DNA from: Chrysopilus asiliformis
Lineage: Eukaryota > Arthropoda > Insecta > Diptera > Rhagionidae
Reading direction: 5' to 3'
Length of the DNA: 64,000 bases
NCBI GenBank assembly: GCA_964034945.1
Contig: OZ035962.1
Coordinates: forward strand, 28,393,530-28,457,529
The notes beneath the pieces were generated by a model. The model was not told the DNA's origin. It saw only the letters and a list, made by a program, of their open reading frames with translations, and searched no databases. Made by a program: the position numbers and the translations under genes. Positions 12,401 through 23,939 of the stretch are shown here, one piece after another. Within the stretch, counting starts at the first letter, position 1, and every line of letters begins with the position of its first letter.

Positions 12401-14279
12401 AAAGCTGGACGCACAAAAGATGCAGAAAAATTACTTCGTGATTTGGCTGAATGTGCGATCACCGAAGATCGATTTTTGGACGCGAGCTACTTTTATTGGT
12501 TGATGGCTAAGCAGAGTTTGGAAATGTCTACAACTAGCGAGTATGATTTTTATTATTCTAATTAAAAAAGAAAGTTTTAAACATTTTTTTTCAAATTCAC
12601 AGGAAAGAAAACCTGATGGATCACTTTTGGAAGGAATACTTGTCGATGTTGAGAGTTGCGAAAATTTACTACGCCTACAGTATTATTTACAGTTACCTCA
12701 AGGAGCCATTCACCAGCAATCCACCATTGACGCTTTTCAATGCGAGCAGATTTATTGCAAATGAAATCGAGAATAAACGACCACCAAAAGGCGTTAGTCT
12801 ATTGTAAGAGGATTTAGTAATGATTGATTGAGTATTTATTTTATTAACCATAACTGAGCAGTGTTGACATCAATGAAAAAATATTTTTAGATTGTTTAAA
12901 TCGTTTTTTTTTTGCAACATTGAATTAGGGAATAGAAACGCTTTTTTTTAAAAAAAAAATCTGTTTTAAATCTTAATATTTTTTGCTGAAAATTCTAAAT
13001 AGCAACTATTTATATGTCTTTCAGTGCTGTTTTCTACACATTATCAAAACAGGCGAAAATCCTGGAGGCGAATAAATTATCACTTCAAATTAATAAACGG
13101 CTCCAAAGTTTGAAGCCGCCTTCAAGCATTCAAGAACAAATTGATGTAAATTTAATATCTTTTTAGGGGGTATTTATGAAATACGTCACGCTTGTTTTGG
13201 CCTTTTGCAATCCCTGCACCCGCTAATACTATCACAATTTTTCAATGCGAGATTGCTTCGGAACCTTTCTTTTTCCCCCTGAAAGTGTGACGAATTTCAT
13301 GAACCGTCTCTAAACAAACTTGTGTATACATATTTTTTAACAAATATTTTATTTCCAGATAAATTATTTAAATAGCAAAGCATGCAAAAGTGGATTCAAT
13401 GATCCCGAAGATCTTTTACCGCTTTGCTACAAATGCTCGAATTACAGTTCGCATTTGAATGGAAATGTTTGCACTACGTGTCAGCAGAAATTCACGTTTT
13501 CTTTTGTATCATTTGGTATTTACTAGACTTTTTTTTCCTCATTGAACGAAAAATAATGACTTGTTATTTAGAAATTCTTCCATTGGTGGAGTTTTATCCA
13601 GAAATCGACATTTCAGATACTGAAGCGGAGCGAATGCTGATTGCACCACCGAAACCGGATGAAGCACGAATGGATCCTTTCGCTGAAACAATGAGTGAAG
13701 TAATGTTTTCACAAAAATATTTTAATGGGTTTTAATTGTAATAAATTTACATTTTTAGGAAATGACAGCAAATTTGCCAATGACTTTGGATCGAGGATCG
13801 TTAAGAGCAATGGATCCCAATCATATTTTAATTGTTAAACGACCAAAAACGAAATTAAGAAATATTTACTATCGCAATTTATTGCCAGATTTGCAAATCA
13901 CACTTTGTCCAGAATGTTTACTCGTAAGTTGAAGTTCAATGGCAAAAATCAATGGAAAAATTCTTGATTAAATAGTAATACAGAGTGCAACTTCACTTTC
14001 CTTCAACAAATTATTTTTAGTTTAATAGAAGCAGCAGAAAAAAAGATTAGCAATTTGTGCACCTTTTTCAGAATTGGGCTTAGATACCATCTGATTTATT
14101 CACATTTTTCTAATATATATTATGCCCCACTCTATAATTTACTAAAATTTACGAATATAATTTTTCAATTAAATATTTTACAGACATTTTATGCAGAAGA
14201 CTACGAATTACAAGTTCTACAAAAAAGTTACTGCCCATTTTGTCGCACTCCGTCCGAGAAATTATTTGAAAATTACTAA
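6446..14279 (+). CDS. IFT122: Intraflagellar transport protein 122 (IFT-A subunit; Drosophila Oseg1)
   Basis: Core subunit of the IFT-A complex, which drives retrograde transport and membrane-receptor entry in cilia. Seventeen exons: 6446-6510, 8077-8307, 8364-8574, 8630-9289, 9378-9548, 9604-9768, 10010-10254, 10312-10794, 10860-10992, 11319-11460, 12393-12540, 12603-12803, 13025-13145, 13359-13515, 13572-13699, 13759-13923, 14184-14279. Total 3522 nt, 1173 aa plus stop; every junction is GT/AG and frame-compatible. The N-terminal half is WD40 (for example [35 protein letters not shown]). The second half is the TPR-like solenoid ([24 protein letters not shown]). The C-terminus has zinc-ribbon pairs CYKC/CTTC and CPEC/CPFC. 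Length and order match animal IFT122 (about 1180-1240 aa). Start chosen at MRGVLKW, matching the family N-terminus. Confidence 0.97.
6511..8076 (+). other. IFT122: IFT122 intron 1
   Basis: 1.57-kb first intron, the longest in the gene. It holds no gene. The part at about 7250-7560 resembles a decayed dispersed repeat; the phrase TTCAGCTGAATCGGTTAGG is related to the repeat near 34790. The rest is simple AT-rich sequence. Confidence 0.5.
11495..11672. repeat. MITE of the 'TCCATAAAATACGTCAC' family in IFT122 intron 10
   Basis: Left end GGGGACTGTCCATAAAATTC and right end (reverse complement) TTGCAGTCCATTAAATACG form degenerate inverted repeats, each continuing into GTCAC. The interior is purine-rich on this strand. 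The same termini recur at least six more times in the window. Non-coding. Confidence 0.65.
13165..13311. repeat. MITE of the 'TCCATAAAATACGTCAC' family in IFT122 intron 13
   Basis: Left end GGGGGTATTTATGAAATACG followed by TCACGC; right end, reverse complemented, GAGACGGTTCATGAAATTCG followed by TCACAC. About 147 bp, same family as the copy at 11495. Confidence 0.65.
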
Positions 14280-14351
14280 AAATAAGATTTGTTGACATGT
14301 CTGTATTTGTTAAGAAAATATAGTTTTTGATGCATTTTATTTATTCCGTCC

Positions 14352-14357
14352 AATAAA
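14352..14357 (+). terminator. IFT122: Polyadenylation signal of IFT122
   Basis: AATAAA lies 73 bp after the TAA stop, the expected distance for a short 3' UTR. Confidence 0.7.
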
Positions 14358-14359
14358 GC

Positions 14360-16124
14360 AATATTATATGAATGTGGTTTTCTTTTTTTAGATTTTAAGT
14401 TTCTCTTCTTCTTACACTAAAATCATCTTACCCCCTCTCTTTTGAACCTTCAGAGGAATTTTGATCCAGTTTTGACTATGAAATCTTGTCTATCAACCCC
14501 ATCTGCTATCTTTTGAAGCTTGGAAGAGACTTTGATTCGGTTTTCAATATTACACATATGGTCTATTAAGGAAGTTTCTGAACCACTAATTTTCGCCCAT
14601 TTTACCTGTATAGCCCTCTCCTATCTTACAAATATAAGGATTTTTGATCCGGTCTTTATTAAGAAATCTACGTTATGTTTCGAAGAAAACTCTACACTTT
14701 AATTAAAAATATGGTGGACAAAAGAACGTTGGACCATTCGTGCTTCATCAGGTAAAAAAAATCTAAAAGTGCTACCTGTTGACTTTCTAAACACTGCAAT
14801 GACTGAGAAAACTAAACGCATTTCATTATTGCACAAAGCTGTATCCATATATCAAAAAAATTGCGTAGAAAACCTTTTCAATTTGTGATTGGATTTCTAA
14901 ATATGCGCTTTTTTTAGAAAATATTGATTAATGTGTCGACATCCGTTAGAAAGAAAAATTTCAAACCGTGCACATTCATTTTATGTAGGTTGTTTTGTTT
15001 AATAAACGATTGGATGCACGCTCCAAAATATCCATTTAAGGTGAAAGATTCAACTGATATCAAATTTAAGAAATTGACTAATGGCCTTTCAATGTTGACC
15101 GATCTCCAACGATGTTCGACTTGTGCCTGATGAGATGATGACACTTTTGGCCGTAAATTTTTCAAGATGCGTCCACAAACATCGAAACCATCATCATAGG
15201 TCAAGTAGCAGCATCACCAGATTTCAGATTGATAACTTGTCGACTTTTCAAGATCCACGACCGGCAGAGTTACGATGGCACCGACCTTGTAACTGAAACC
15301 AACGCCATACTTAAATTTCCTGACGATTTTAATCGTTTTATCGACATTATGTTAGGCAGGCCGGCATTCGTAAGGTGAACAGACGATAGATAGACAAAAA
15401 TTTGTTGAAAAAGAGTCATTAAATGCCGAAAGTGATATGATTTGATTTGAAATTCAGCTGATGCTCCAGATTAGTTTGCATATCATTAGATTGGTTTAGG
15501 TTGGTAGCATGACGAGTTACGCAGGTAAAGCAGTTGTGGGCGCCAGCGCCATTGAGGGGTCATTATTTTGTTGAAAGAAGAGTTTGGAAATTAAATTGCC
15601 TTTAATAAGTTTTTTTTTGAACATTTCATAATTTTAAGTTGCCGCAGAGTAAATAACCACATACCACAAATCTGCTGGCAATAACGATGTTTAAAGTTTT
15701 TGAACACATCCGGAAAATTGCGGTTTGAACTTAGTTTTATTAACTGTAAACACGCAAACTACTTATAAATACTTTTTGTTAGTTAGAAGTATTCGGGAGT
15801 AGTTATACGTAGTTTGCACATTTGGTTGGAACACAGCTTGTATCATTTCGAAATTTTGAAATTCGAAATATTTTGATCCAACGATTAATCGATTTTATGA
15901 AACTATTAAATGTTAGGCAACATGACGTGTCCATTTTAAAAATCTATTCGGAGAAAGGCGAAACTGCATTTCGTCGGGCAGGGTCTGAGAAAATGAAATT
16001 TTTCCATAATTTGATTGGTCACTGGCCTTCAATTAATCACCTGTGATGCGCTCAATACCTGATTTTGTTCAATTTTTTGTGAAATAAATGATGAAAAAAT
16101 ACACCGAAATAAATTTGACTATTT
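14360..16124. other. Intergenic region between IFT122 and cuticle gene (convergent)
   Basis: No gene supported. At 14440-14690 a degenerate direct repeat recurs about three times (phrases like TTTTGATCCAGTTTTGACT and TTTGATTCGGTTTTCAAT). At about 15746-15808 an imperfect hairpin pairs GCAAACTAC with GTAGTTTGC. Other short ORFs look like chance. Confidence 0.5.
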
Positions 16125-16130
16125 TTTATT
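16125..16130 (-). terminator. Polyadenylation signal of cuticle protein gene
   Basis: AATAAA on the minus strand, about 94 bp beyond the cuticle gene stop codon. Confidence 0.55.
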
Positions 16131-16223
16131 GTTTTAATCTAAATTATTTAACAAAAAAGAAAAAAATAAACATTCTTTTATAAAATGTAAATTTCATAAA
16201 AGAAATACTTTCATTATATTAAT

Positions 16224-17682
16224 TTAGTAACGTCGGTGTTGTGGTTCGTCTTTTTCTGGGTGGGTTCTGATCCATTCTAGTGCACGAAGGACATGTTCTG
16301 GGACTGGTGGTGGGGTGGGAATGTGGGAGCCCTGTGGCTGGTAACCATTCTCATCAGCAATATATTGGAGCTGGTAAAATTAAATCAGAAAAAAAAAATT
16401 AAAAATGTTTTGGTTTTGAATTGGAGAAACTCGATTTTACCTGGACTGGTGTTCCATCGGGAGCTACCCAGCTTGCTGACCCAGTTGCGGACAATCCCCC
16501 AGTACCGGATTCTTGGGCTGAAATACCGTTGCTGGTGTCGTAGCTGTATTGGTAGCTACCGTCATGGTTGACTTCGCTGTTGAAGCTCCTTACTTCGGCA
16601 TCCTTGTCAATGTGGTCGGCGAAAGCAACGCCCAAAATTACGGCAAGAACGACCTGCGAATTATTTTGAATAGGATTAGTAAAATTCTTCAATTTCGAAA
16701 AGAATTTTTGAAACACTTTTATTTAAAGTTTATTCATGTTCTGTAAGAACTTCTGAAGCACTCTAATTTGCAGTATTTTTTGTTTCAGAAATTTTTGGAT
16801 ATTCGAGTTTGTAAATCAAGCGTTCAAGTCTCAAATGAAAAACTCACGTACTTTTATTGAAATCGTGTTAAAATTTCGAAGTTTTTTTTGAAACTTTTAA
16901 AAATGTTTGCTAAACAAATCGCCTTATCGATAACAACTATGACAAAATGGGACACATTTTAGGATGTGTGTATAAAATATCGATCCACACAAAAAATTGT
17001 TTGAAAAATAGCTCTATATCAGGAAAAACACATTTTGAAACACTTTTGTTTTAGAATATAAGATTTCTAACCATTTTTTAGAATCATGAATTGATAAAAG
17101 CTCAAACAATTCGCAATAAATCTAAATTCAATGCGAATTTTTATTTCAAAATTTTTAAAAATTAAAATTTTTTATCAGAGTCTGGAAAAGTTTCCAAACA
17201 TTTAAATAAAAACAAAAATTTAGTTCAAAAATTGATTTGAACTCAGACTATGAGTAAAATGTTACAAAAAATCCCAAAAAAAAACTTTAGGACTAAAAAG
17301 TTTGACGCACACGAAAAAAAACGGGAAATTTAGAAGTTCAAAAAGGATAACGAGAAATACGTTTGTTTCAACCGTGTTTTTTAAAAATATATACTTGACG
17401 TTATTTAAAAAAAAAATGGTTTAGACCAAAATTAGTGAGTCAGATATCCCGGAAGGATATTGGAATTGCAAAAATAAAAATTTTCTCTCGAAAATAGTTT
17501 TTAGATAAACATTTGTTCTAAAATTGTTTTAGAACCACACTTTGTAACTCGAATATCCCGATAAAAAATAATTGAATTATTTAAGAACAAAAATTGGTGA
17601 ATCCGATGTACCGACAAAAAACTCAAAAGGATGATGCGATTTTTTTTAAATAATTTTGTTTTGTACTTACAAATTTGAACAT
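16224..17682 (-). CDS. RR-1 cuticle protein (chitin-binding, Rebers-Riddiford)
   Basis: Structural protein of soft cuticle. Three minus-strand exons: 17682-17671 (MFKF only), 16653-16441 and 16370-16224, all GT/AG and phase 0, giving 123 aa. The tiny first exon splitting the signal peptide after about four residues is the classic insect cuticle-gene layout. Signal peptide [16 protein letters not shown], then [11 protein letters not shown]. The RR-1 chitin-binding domain runs from [12 protein letters not shown] through [20 protein letters not shown] to [17 protein letters not shown], matching the RR-1 aromatic spacing and the YxADExGYxPxGxHxP ending. The C-terminus is basic and ends HRRY. Intron 1 is about 1 kb. 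It resembles Drosophila Lcp/Cpr family members; the exact orthologue cannot be assigned. Confidence 0.95.
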
Positions 17683-17730
17683 TTTGGCTTAGTAGCTGTG
17701 AGTGTTTGCACTATGGATTAGCAAGACTGG

Positions 17731-17768
17731 AACTGATGTTGGATTTACTTGGAACAAATCTTTTTATA
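17731..17768 (-). promoter_or_regulatory. Core promoter of cuticle gene (TATA + Inr)
   Basis: On the minus strand TATAAAA occupies 17768-17762 and an arthropod initiator TCAGTT occupies 17736-17731, about 30 bp downstream and about 50 bp before the ATG. This arrangement is typical of strongly stage-regulated cuticle genes. Confidence 0.75.
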
Positions 17769-17769
17769 T

Positions 17770-20700
17770 CAAAAATTCTCTCTTTCTCTCTTGTACGATG
17801 GGTGTGCTTCTTGATCTTGGATAGAGATGCTGCCTATAAGATTATACTAGTTGTGAAATAAATGCGCTGGTTTGGAGCGGTAAAGGTCATCCGATAAATT
17901 TTTGAATGGTGCGAGATATATAAAAATTTTATGATTTTTTAATATGCCTGATAGTGAGATGCGCGTAGAAAGAGTACTTTTTGATCTGCTGGTGCCACCA
18001 CAAGCCATATTAGATATTAGTCAGCTGTAGGGGAAAAATCCCAAAAAACAAGTAGAAATTTGTTATGGATCAAAGTAAAAACGTGCCCAGATATACGTCA
18101 AATGTTGACTACTATATGATATCGGTTATCTTTTAGGTAGTTAGTGTGTTTGCTTGGTAGTATTTAACACCTTTTTGGGATGCCGCCGAAATTTGTGCGA
18201 TGAGCTCCAGTTACATATGCAATCAGCCGTCAAAAAACGGTATTCAAGGTAGTCAAGAGACCTACCTGTTTGGTTATGTACGTCGGTGAAGACCTCGGAT
18301 GGTTTATGAATCTTATGAATAATTACTCGACGCTAATTTTGAGATACTCTACCCAATCTAATGGATGAATAAATCAACAATTCGTCTATCTATCACTTAA
18401 TCTGCTCGTCTTAACCAAAAATCAATAGATACAAATTCTTTTATGCTGTAAAATGTGATACATAAATGGTATTATTTTGATTCTGTGAAGCATACACGCG
18501 GCTGATAAATGTTAACTGCCTTTTCAACATAATTCCGTTCCACCTGTAGAGTTAAGCCACAAGCTGATTTTTTTGATCGGTTTTTTGTCACATTTTCGTT
18601 TTTAAATGGTTTTTATGGCCACTTTTTTTGACGATCTAGCGAGTTTTATGAAAAATTCATTTGAATTTTTGTAAAGATAATCGATAAATAAAATTAACTT
18701 TGCAAAGAAAATTATTGTGAATTTAGGCGCCACCAATTGGAAAATAAATGGAATTTTATTGATTTACAAATATTGGCAACAAAAAACGTTTTTAGTAAGT
18801 TTACTTCGTTATTTGCACGGGCTTTTTAGAAAAATTTCAACACCAATTTAATAAAGAGTAGACATTTTACAATAAAAAGTTAACTAGTGCAACGTTTAGC
18901 GCGAATTTATTCAAAATAGTTTTAGCAATAAATCAATTTCTAAAAAAAAAACTTCAAAAATTCCGAGAATTTAAAAAGAAAGGTAAAACTTTGAGGAAAT
19001 AAAAACAAATTAAGAGTGATATTAGTTCCTAGATAAATATCTTTTCCAGTTTTTACTACACTATATTTAAAACAAAATAAAAAAAATCTTTAATGTGATT
19101 TAATTGGGATCAGTTTTTTTTACGATCGGATCAGCGTAATTTGTGATTTATTGAACTGTTTTTATGGATTTGGTTTTAGAAGGCTGGAATTAATTTTCAT
19201 ATTCAGTAGTTGTTTGAACTGGTTGACTCTTTGTTAGTTGGCGTTAGTACCGACCGACGCAAAAAAGTCAAAAAAAAAAAATCTTGGAAAGGTTTTGATG
19301 GGGGTTTTTTGATTTTTGATTAGTTTAGTATATAAAAATATTGATTGAGATTGACTCGGAAGAGGAAATGTGATCGCGTATGAAAGGAATCTGCATAAAA
19401 TATTTTATGTATTTGGAATTTAGGGTTAATAACGCACGGTTTCGGTATGATTTCTTATGATTGACGGCTCTTCCTACGGTGCAGTTTTGAACATATTACT
19501 ATTTAATATATTTCGTGTCATGAAAAAGTTCTTTGTTTAAAATTCATAAATTAAACGACAATAACTGACAGTCATTGGTATTAATTTAAAATTCATAAAA
19601 TCATGCATATGGAATGATTGAGGCATTTTCTGTGATGACAAAATTGAGTGAGCTGTGACAAAAATTTGGACAAAATTTAATCGATTATGAATATTTTATT
19701 GTAAATCACAAAAAGTTTTTTTTGAGTTTACTAAAATGATTGACTGATCACCATGAAATGTTAAGGTTTCTGCAAAGAATTAATATTTTTACGCAAATTC
19801 AGGTTATCTATTAACAGTATAAAAGGGTGTTGTGTTTGTCTTTCTGTTCGTTTAAAACTCGAGAACCACTGAACCGATTTGGATGAAACTTTCAGGCGAG
19901 TTTATTGGCATCAAGGGTAGAGGTTGGACTGCGAAGTGGTCAGGGGCGAAGCCACTATTGATACAAAAAAATACACTAGAACTGCATAAGTAATGGAAGA
20001 TGTATTAAAATAACCCGAGCAGAAGTTTTGTTAACCGTGATGTTACTAATTGACATACGAGTATATTATCATGACTTATGTTACCGGTAACGTCGTGGTT
20101 CACAATAAATGGTTTTTGAGAAGGCGAATAACTAAAGGTACATGGTAAAATTGTAAAACACTTTTGATATTAATTTTTAACTCTTTTTTCTAGTCTCCAT
20201 GTTTATGTTTATGTGACCTCGATCATATCAAAAACAAGACTGTCTATTTTTTAACGATCAGTTTTCACTTTATTTTGGATCATTCTAAGATGCATGAAGA
20301 TAAAATCGTTTTTTGTTACCTTTAGTCACAACAAAATTTCATATAATTTGGTAGCTAAGGACCTCTACATAAAATGCATCACACTTTTTGCGGAAAGGGC
20401 GGTCTGCAGAAAAGTGACGGTGGCATAGCGTCGGGAGGGGGAGGGAGGGAGGGAGGGAGGCACGGGGAAGCAATGACCGCTCTTCAATGGTAATCTGCCA
20501 CGGATTCACACAAAAAAAAAATGTGACCACCTATTTATATAGTTCAGATTATGCCCTCTTCCTGGAAAAAATCCTGCCGACGCGTATGAACGGTGGTAAA
20601 TTCCATACAAAAAATTGTGAAAATCTTGATGAGCGTTTCAGCATTTCCTTCGCATCTTTCCCACACAACTTTAAAGCTTTTTCTACGCTTTTGTTAGATG

Positions 20701-20790
20701 CCGCGCGTAATATAAATTTTAAAAAAATTGAAATGAGTTTACATAGCTTAACTGTATATCAAAAGACCACTCTTTCTGTCCTCTGTTATT
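17770..20790. other. Gene-free intergenic DNA
   Basis: AT-rich, no supported ORF. A dispersed-repeat fragment at about 19815-19990 contains the phrase GAACCACTGAACCGATTTGG, a motif style common to insect Helitron or SINE-like repeats. A purine run of GGGA units lies at 20431-20462. Confidence 0.5.
20431..20462 (+). repeat. (GGGA)n G-rich tract
   Basis: Consecutive GGGA/GGGGGA units give at least six G-triplets within 32 bp, so the plus strand could form a G-quadruplex. It is isolated in AT-rich DNA. Confidence 0.7.
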
Positions 20791-20950
20791 AAAGGGTCTT
20801 TCAATAAGGACATAACAATTTTGTATTTTAATAAAAACGCACCCTAAAACTTTTTTTATGATCTGGCAATGCTAAAACGTCAGTCAAGGTTTACATTTTT
20901 ATCATGGTGAAGTTCACGAACGAGCAACGTTTGGAAATTATTAAAACTTA

Positions 20951-21900
20951 GGGTAGACCGGGGCTAGTAGACCCACTTTTTATAATCTACTTTATAGAGG
21001 TTTTCCTGTAATTATTTCAGGTGCAGTAAAGACGTTTTTGGTTGGTTTATTCAATTGTGTTTCTTAGTCAATCTTTTATTTTGACTAATTATAAGTGTTT
21101 CAAATATTTTTTTTCATTTTAAAAAAAGTTGTTCGATGAGTCGACTAACCCCGTGTCTGGGGTTTGTTGACTCTGTGAACGGGGTTATTTGACTCTATAC
21201 TTTTTATGGGGAAAATGTGTTGGAACATATTAAAAAACTATATTAATTCTGAAAAAATATATTCTTAAAAAAATTAATAACATTTCAGATTAACATAAAT
21301 TAACACCCTGATTGCGAGTGTCGTGTCGTTTTCGACAAGAGTCGTTTTACGTGTTGTTGTTGGTAGAAAAACACTACAACAACACGTAAAACGACTCTTG
21401 TCGAAAACGACACGACACTCGCAATCGGGGTGTAAATTTCTTCTAATTTAAAAAAATAAAATTAATTAACAAAAAAATATAGGTAATTCATATCGAGTCA
21501 TTTAACCCCAGTATACTGTGAGTCAACTAGCCCCAAGCCGCCATTTTATTTTTAACACACTCGTGAGAAAAAATGAAAAAGTATGGGTCAGAAAATGCTT
21601 CACTAACTCGTTAACTCATACATAAATTTTCACTTGAAATCACTGACGAGTTCAATACAATGAAAGTGTAAGCTACAAAACAATTTAATTAACAAGAAAA
21701 TTTTTTTTTCAGACGCTTGAAATTTCGTTTTTTCCCCTCACAGTTCGTTCCAAGAGCACTGTGGTCTAACGACGTTGTTCACTGATAGCTGTCAGTCGAC
21801 TTAATAAACAGTCCAATTCACGCAGGTTTGTTCTCAACCGTGGTTGAGTTATCCGCAATGAGTCTACTTACCCCTGACGCCAACTAACCCCGGCCAGCCC
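20951..21900. mobile_element. TA-flanked MITE nested in mariner remnant
   Basis: 950 bp. Left terminus GGGTAGACCGGGGCTAGTAG, right terminus (reverse complement) GGGCTGGCCGGGGTTAGTTG. TA is duplicated at 20949-20950 and 21901-21902. Deleting the element restores the transposase codons across the site (IIKT then YYQNSES), which proves the boundaries. The interior has more short GACTAACCCC-like copies (for example at 21140-21190) and a long hairpin at 21303-21434. No coding capacity. Confidence 0.85.
21303..21434. repeat. Near-perfect 58-bp-arm hairpin
   Basis: The arms start ACACCCTGATTGCGAGTGTC and pair with the region ending ACTCGCAATCGGGGTGT, with a loop of about 15 bases. Only one clear mismatch appears within the arms. 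It looks like a small foldback or MITE inside the larger MITE. Confidence 0.85.
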
Positions 21901-22574
21901 TACTACCAAAATTCTGAGTCCGATGAAATGATAATGAAAATGATGAAATGAAATGATGAATGAATTCATGGTCCGGTCGAATGGCCACCTGGCTCATGCG
22001 ATTTAACGCCGTTGGATTTCTTTTTATGGAGTTATGTTAAGTCGTTGGTTTATGCTAACAAGCCAACAATGTTAGAAGAGCTCAGGAACAATATCGAACC
22101 CGAAATTGCCAACGTTCCGGCAGTGTATTTCGTCCCCCAGTTTTTCAAATTAAAAAAAAAAAATAAATACGTTTTGGAGGAACGCAAAACACTTAATTAG
22201 ACATCACTTTTCTGAGAAAAACTTTGAACCAATTGCCATTAAAGCTATAATATTTACTCAAAAACTAACTTTCCAGATAGGCCTTTTAAAAAAATATAGC
22301 AAGTGTTCAAAAAATGGGATAAAGTCAAAGAATTGAGTGTCAACCAATTTTTTAACAGCTGCAAAAGTTTTGGTCCATCTGTAAATTAAATTACAGATAA
22401 ATTATTAATATGTAAATAAATTTGTGTAATTTTGGAGTGAATATTTGTTGTGAGAATTTTTAAAATACAAACCCAGTTTCATCAGTTTCTTGACAGAGGC
22501 ACTAAAGTAAAAATTACGTTGTTTTTGTCCAATTTAATATTCAATTTGCATAAAAAGTCTTTTTTTTTTTGATT

Positions 22575-22665
22575 TGTAAAAACCACCAATTTTTTAAAAG
22601 AATTTCCAAAATTTTAAGATTGAAATTTTTGGAAATTCTTTCAAAAAATGTGTGGTTTCTACAAC
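22575..22665. repeat. Imperfect hairpin
   Basis: AAACCACCAATTTTTTAAAA with GAATTTCC pairs with GGAAATTC followed by a TGTGTGGTTT arm, around a short A/T loop. Probably a small foldback repeat. Confidence 0.55.
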
Positions 22666-22737
22666 TCAAAACTAAAAAGATTAAGAAATTCCGATTAAAA
22701 TAAAATAGTTTTCCTGTAGAAAAAAATCACATTTTTA

Positions 22738-23358
22738 ACCGACTTCCAAAAAGGAAAAGGTTCTCAATTCCACCTGAATATTTTTTTTAAATGTATGTTC
22801 ACGCCTAACTTTTTACTGGGTGGACCGATTTTGGTCATCCCAAAGAGAAAGTTGTAGAGAAAGTTCCTGGTTGGGCCCTGGTTCATTCATGGGCAAAAAT
22901 GGACCATTAGGGGGGGTACCCCCCATACAAATGAAAACGTTTTTTCCGAATTTCTCAAAAACGGTGCATCTTATCAAAAAAGTCTGAGAACAAAAGTTAT
23001 TTAGAATATGATTCTACATAAAACTCCCATACATCAAAATCCCATTGGAATAAATTTTAAAAAATCTGATTGGAAAGTTCGACTTCAAAGTGTAATTTTG
23101 GTACAAATGCTCAAATTAAGATACCAATATCACCATACAGGTTTTCAATAATTGCCAGATTGGAAATTATAGCTTTTGTTATGTTTTTACGTTGTGTTCA
23201 GTACAACACAAGGAAGGTTCTTTTATATATTTCTGATCTGCGGACTTATCCCCTCAAACCCTTTGTAATTTTACCTATATTAAAAATTGAAACTAAAAAC
23301 GTTCGAAATAAAAAAAAATTTTCTAAAAAAAATAAAACCGACTTTAAAAAAAACTGAA
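22738..23358 (+). mobile_element. DINE/Helentron-like dispersed repeat copy
   Basis: Starts CCGACTTCCAAAAAGG. It shares a central block with copies at 30350, 46140 and 63170 (GACCATTAGGGGGGGTACC; CTCAAAAACGGTGCATCTTA; CTCCCATACATCAAAATCC) and the subterminal hairpin block ATTGCCAGATTGGAAATTAT. Ends near AAAACCGACTTTAAAAAA. No ORF. Assignment to DINE/INE-1-like elements is by analogy of layout. Confidence 0.55.
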
Positions 23359-23926
23359 AAGAGAAAAAAGCACTAAAAAGAAAAAAATAATTTCAAACTA
23401 TGTCCATTAATAGCGTATTTAAAATGTGGCTTTTTTGGAGTGGCGTTAAATTTGCAACTAAAATAAATTACATACTTTCTAACCCTTAAGGCTAATCGTT
23501 TACATACTTTCTAACCCTTAAGGCTAACTAAGAACTAAGATCGACTCCAAAAATTTTGTTGTCAAACAGATTAACTATAGACACGGCTCTTAGAAGCACC
23601 AAAACTAAGTTCTTTTATGTCCCAAATTGGATTCCCTATTTTTAAGCAATCGCTATAAAAAAGCCCACTGTCTCATATGTTACTATTTTTTGTAGAAATC
23701 TATCCTATTTTTTGTCTCCATGTACAAACTGATTTTGTGCGAAACTTGACAATAGAAATTTTACAACGATTTTATTTAGTGTAAATTTAACGCCACTCCA
23801 AAAAAGCCGAATTTTAAATACGCTATTAATGGACATAGTTTGAAATTATTTTTTTCTTTTTAGTGCTTTTTTCTCTTTTCAGTTTTTTTTAAAGTCGGTT
23901 TTATTTTTTTTAGAAATTTTTTTTTT
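23311..23926. repeat. Large inverted repeat, about 144-bp arms
   Basis: Left arm 23311-23453, right arm 23783-23926, near-identical when reverse complemented (shared: GTCCATTAATAGCGTATTTA; TTTTTTGGAGTGGCGTTAAA). The spacer is about 330 bp and contains a 27-bp direct duplication (23469-23495 and 23501-23527, TACATACTTTCTAACCCTTA plus AGGCTAA). Confidence 0.88.
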
Positions 23927-23939
23927 TTATTTTTAAAAA

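Larger units (their letters stand above)
20795..22290 (+). pseudogene. Tc1/mariner-family transposon remnant, internally deleted
   Basis: The transposase N-terminus MVKFTNEQRLEIIKT begins at about 20904 and is cut after AAAACT by a MITE (20951-21900). It resumes after the MITE (YQNSES), then a large internal deletion jumps to the C-terminal part (WPPGSCDLTPLDFF, then LWSYVKSLVYANKPT) near 21980-22200. Degenerate inverted ends lie at about 20792 (AAAGGGTCTTTCAATAAGG) and about 22285. No catalytic core remains. Confidence 0.75.

Noticed and set aside
16293..16746. Plus-strand open frames near the cuticle gene
   Set aside because: Antisense shadows of the RR-1 cuticle exons.
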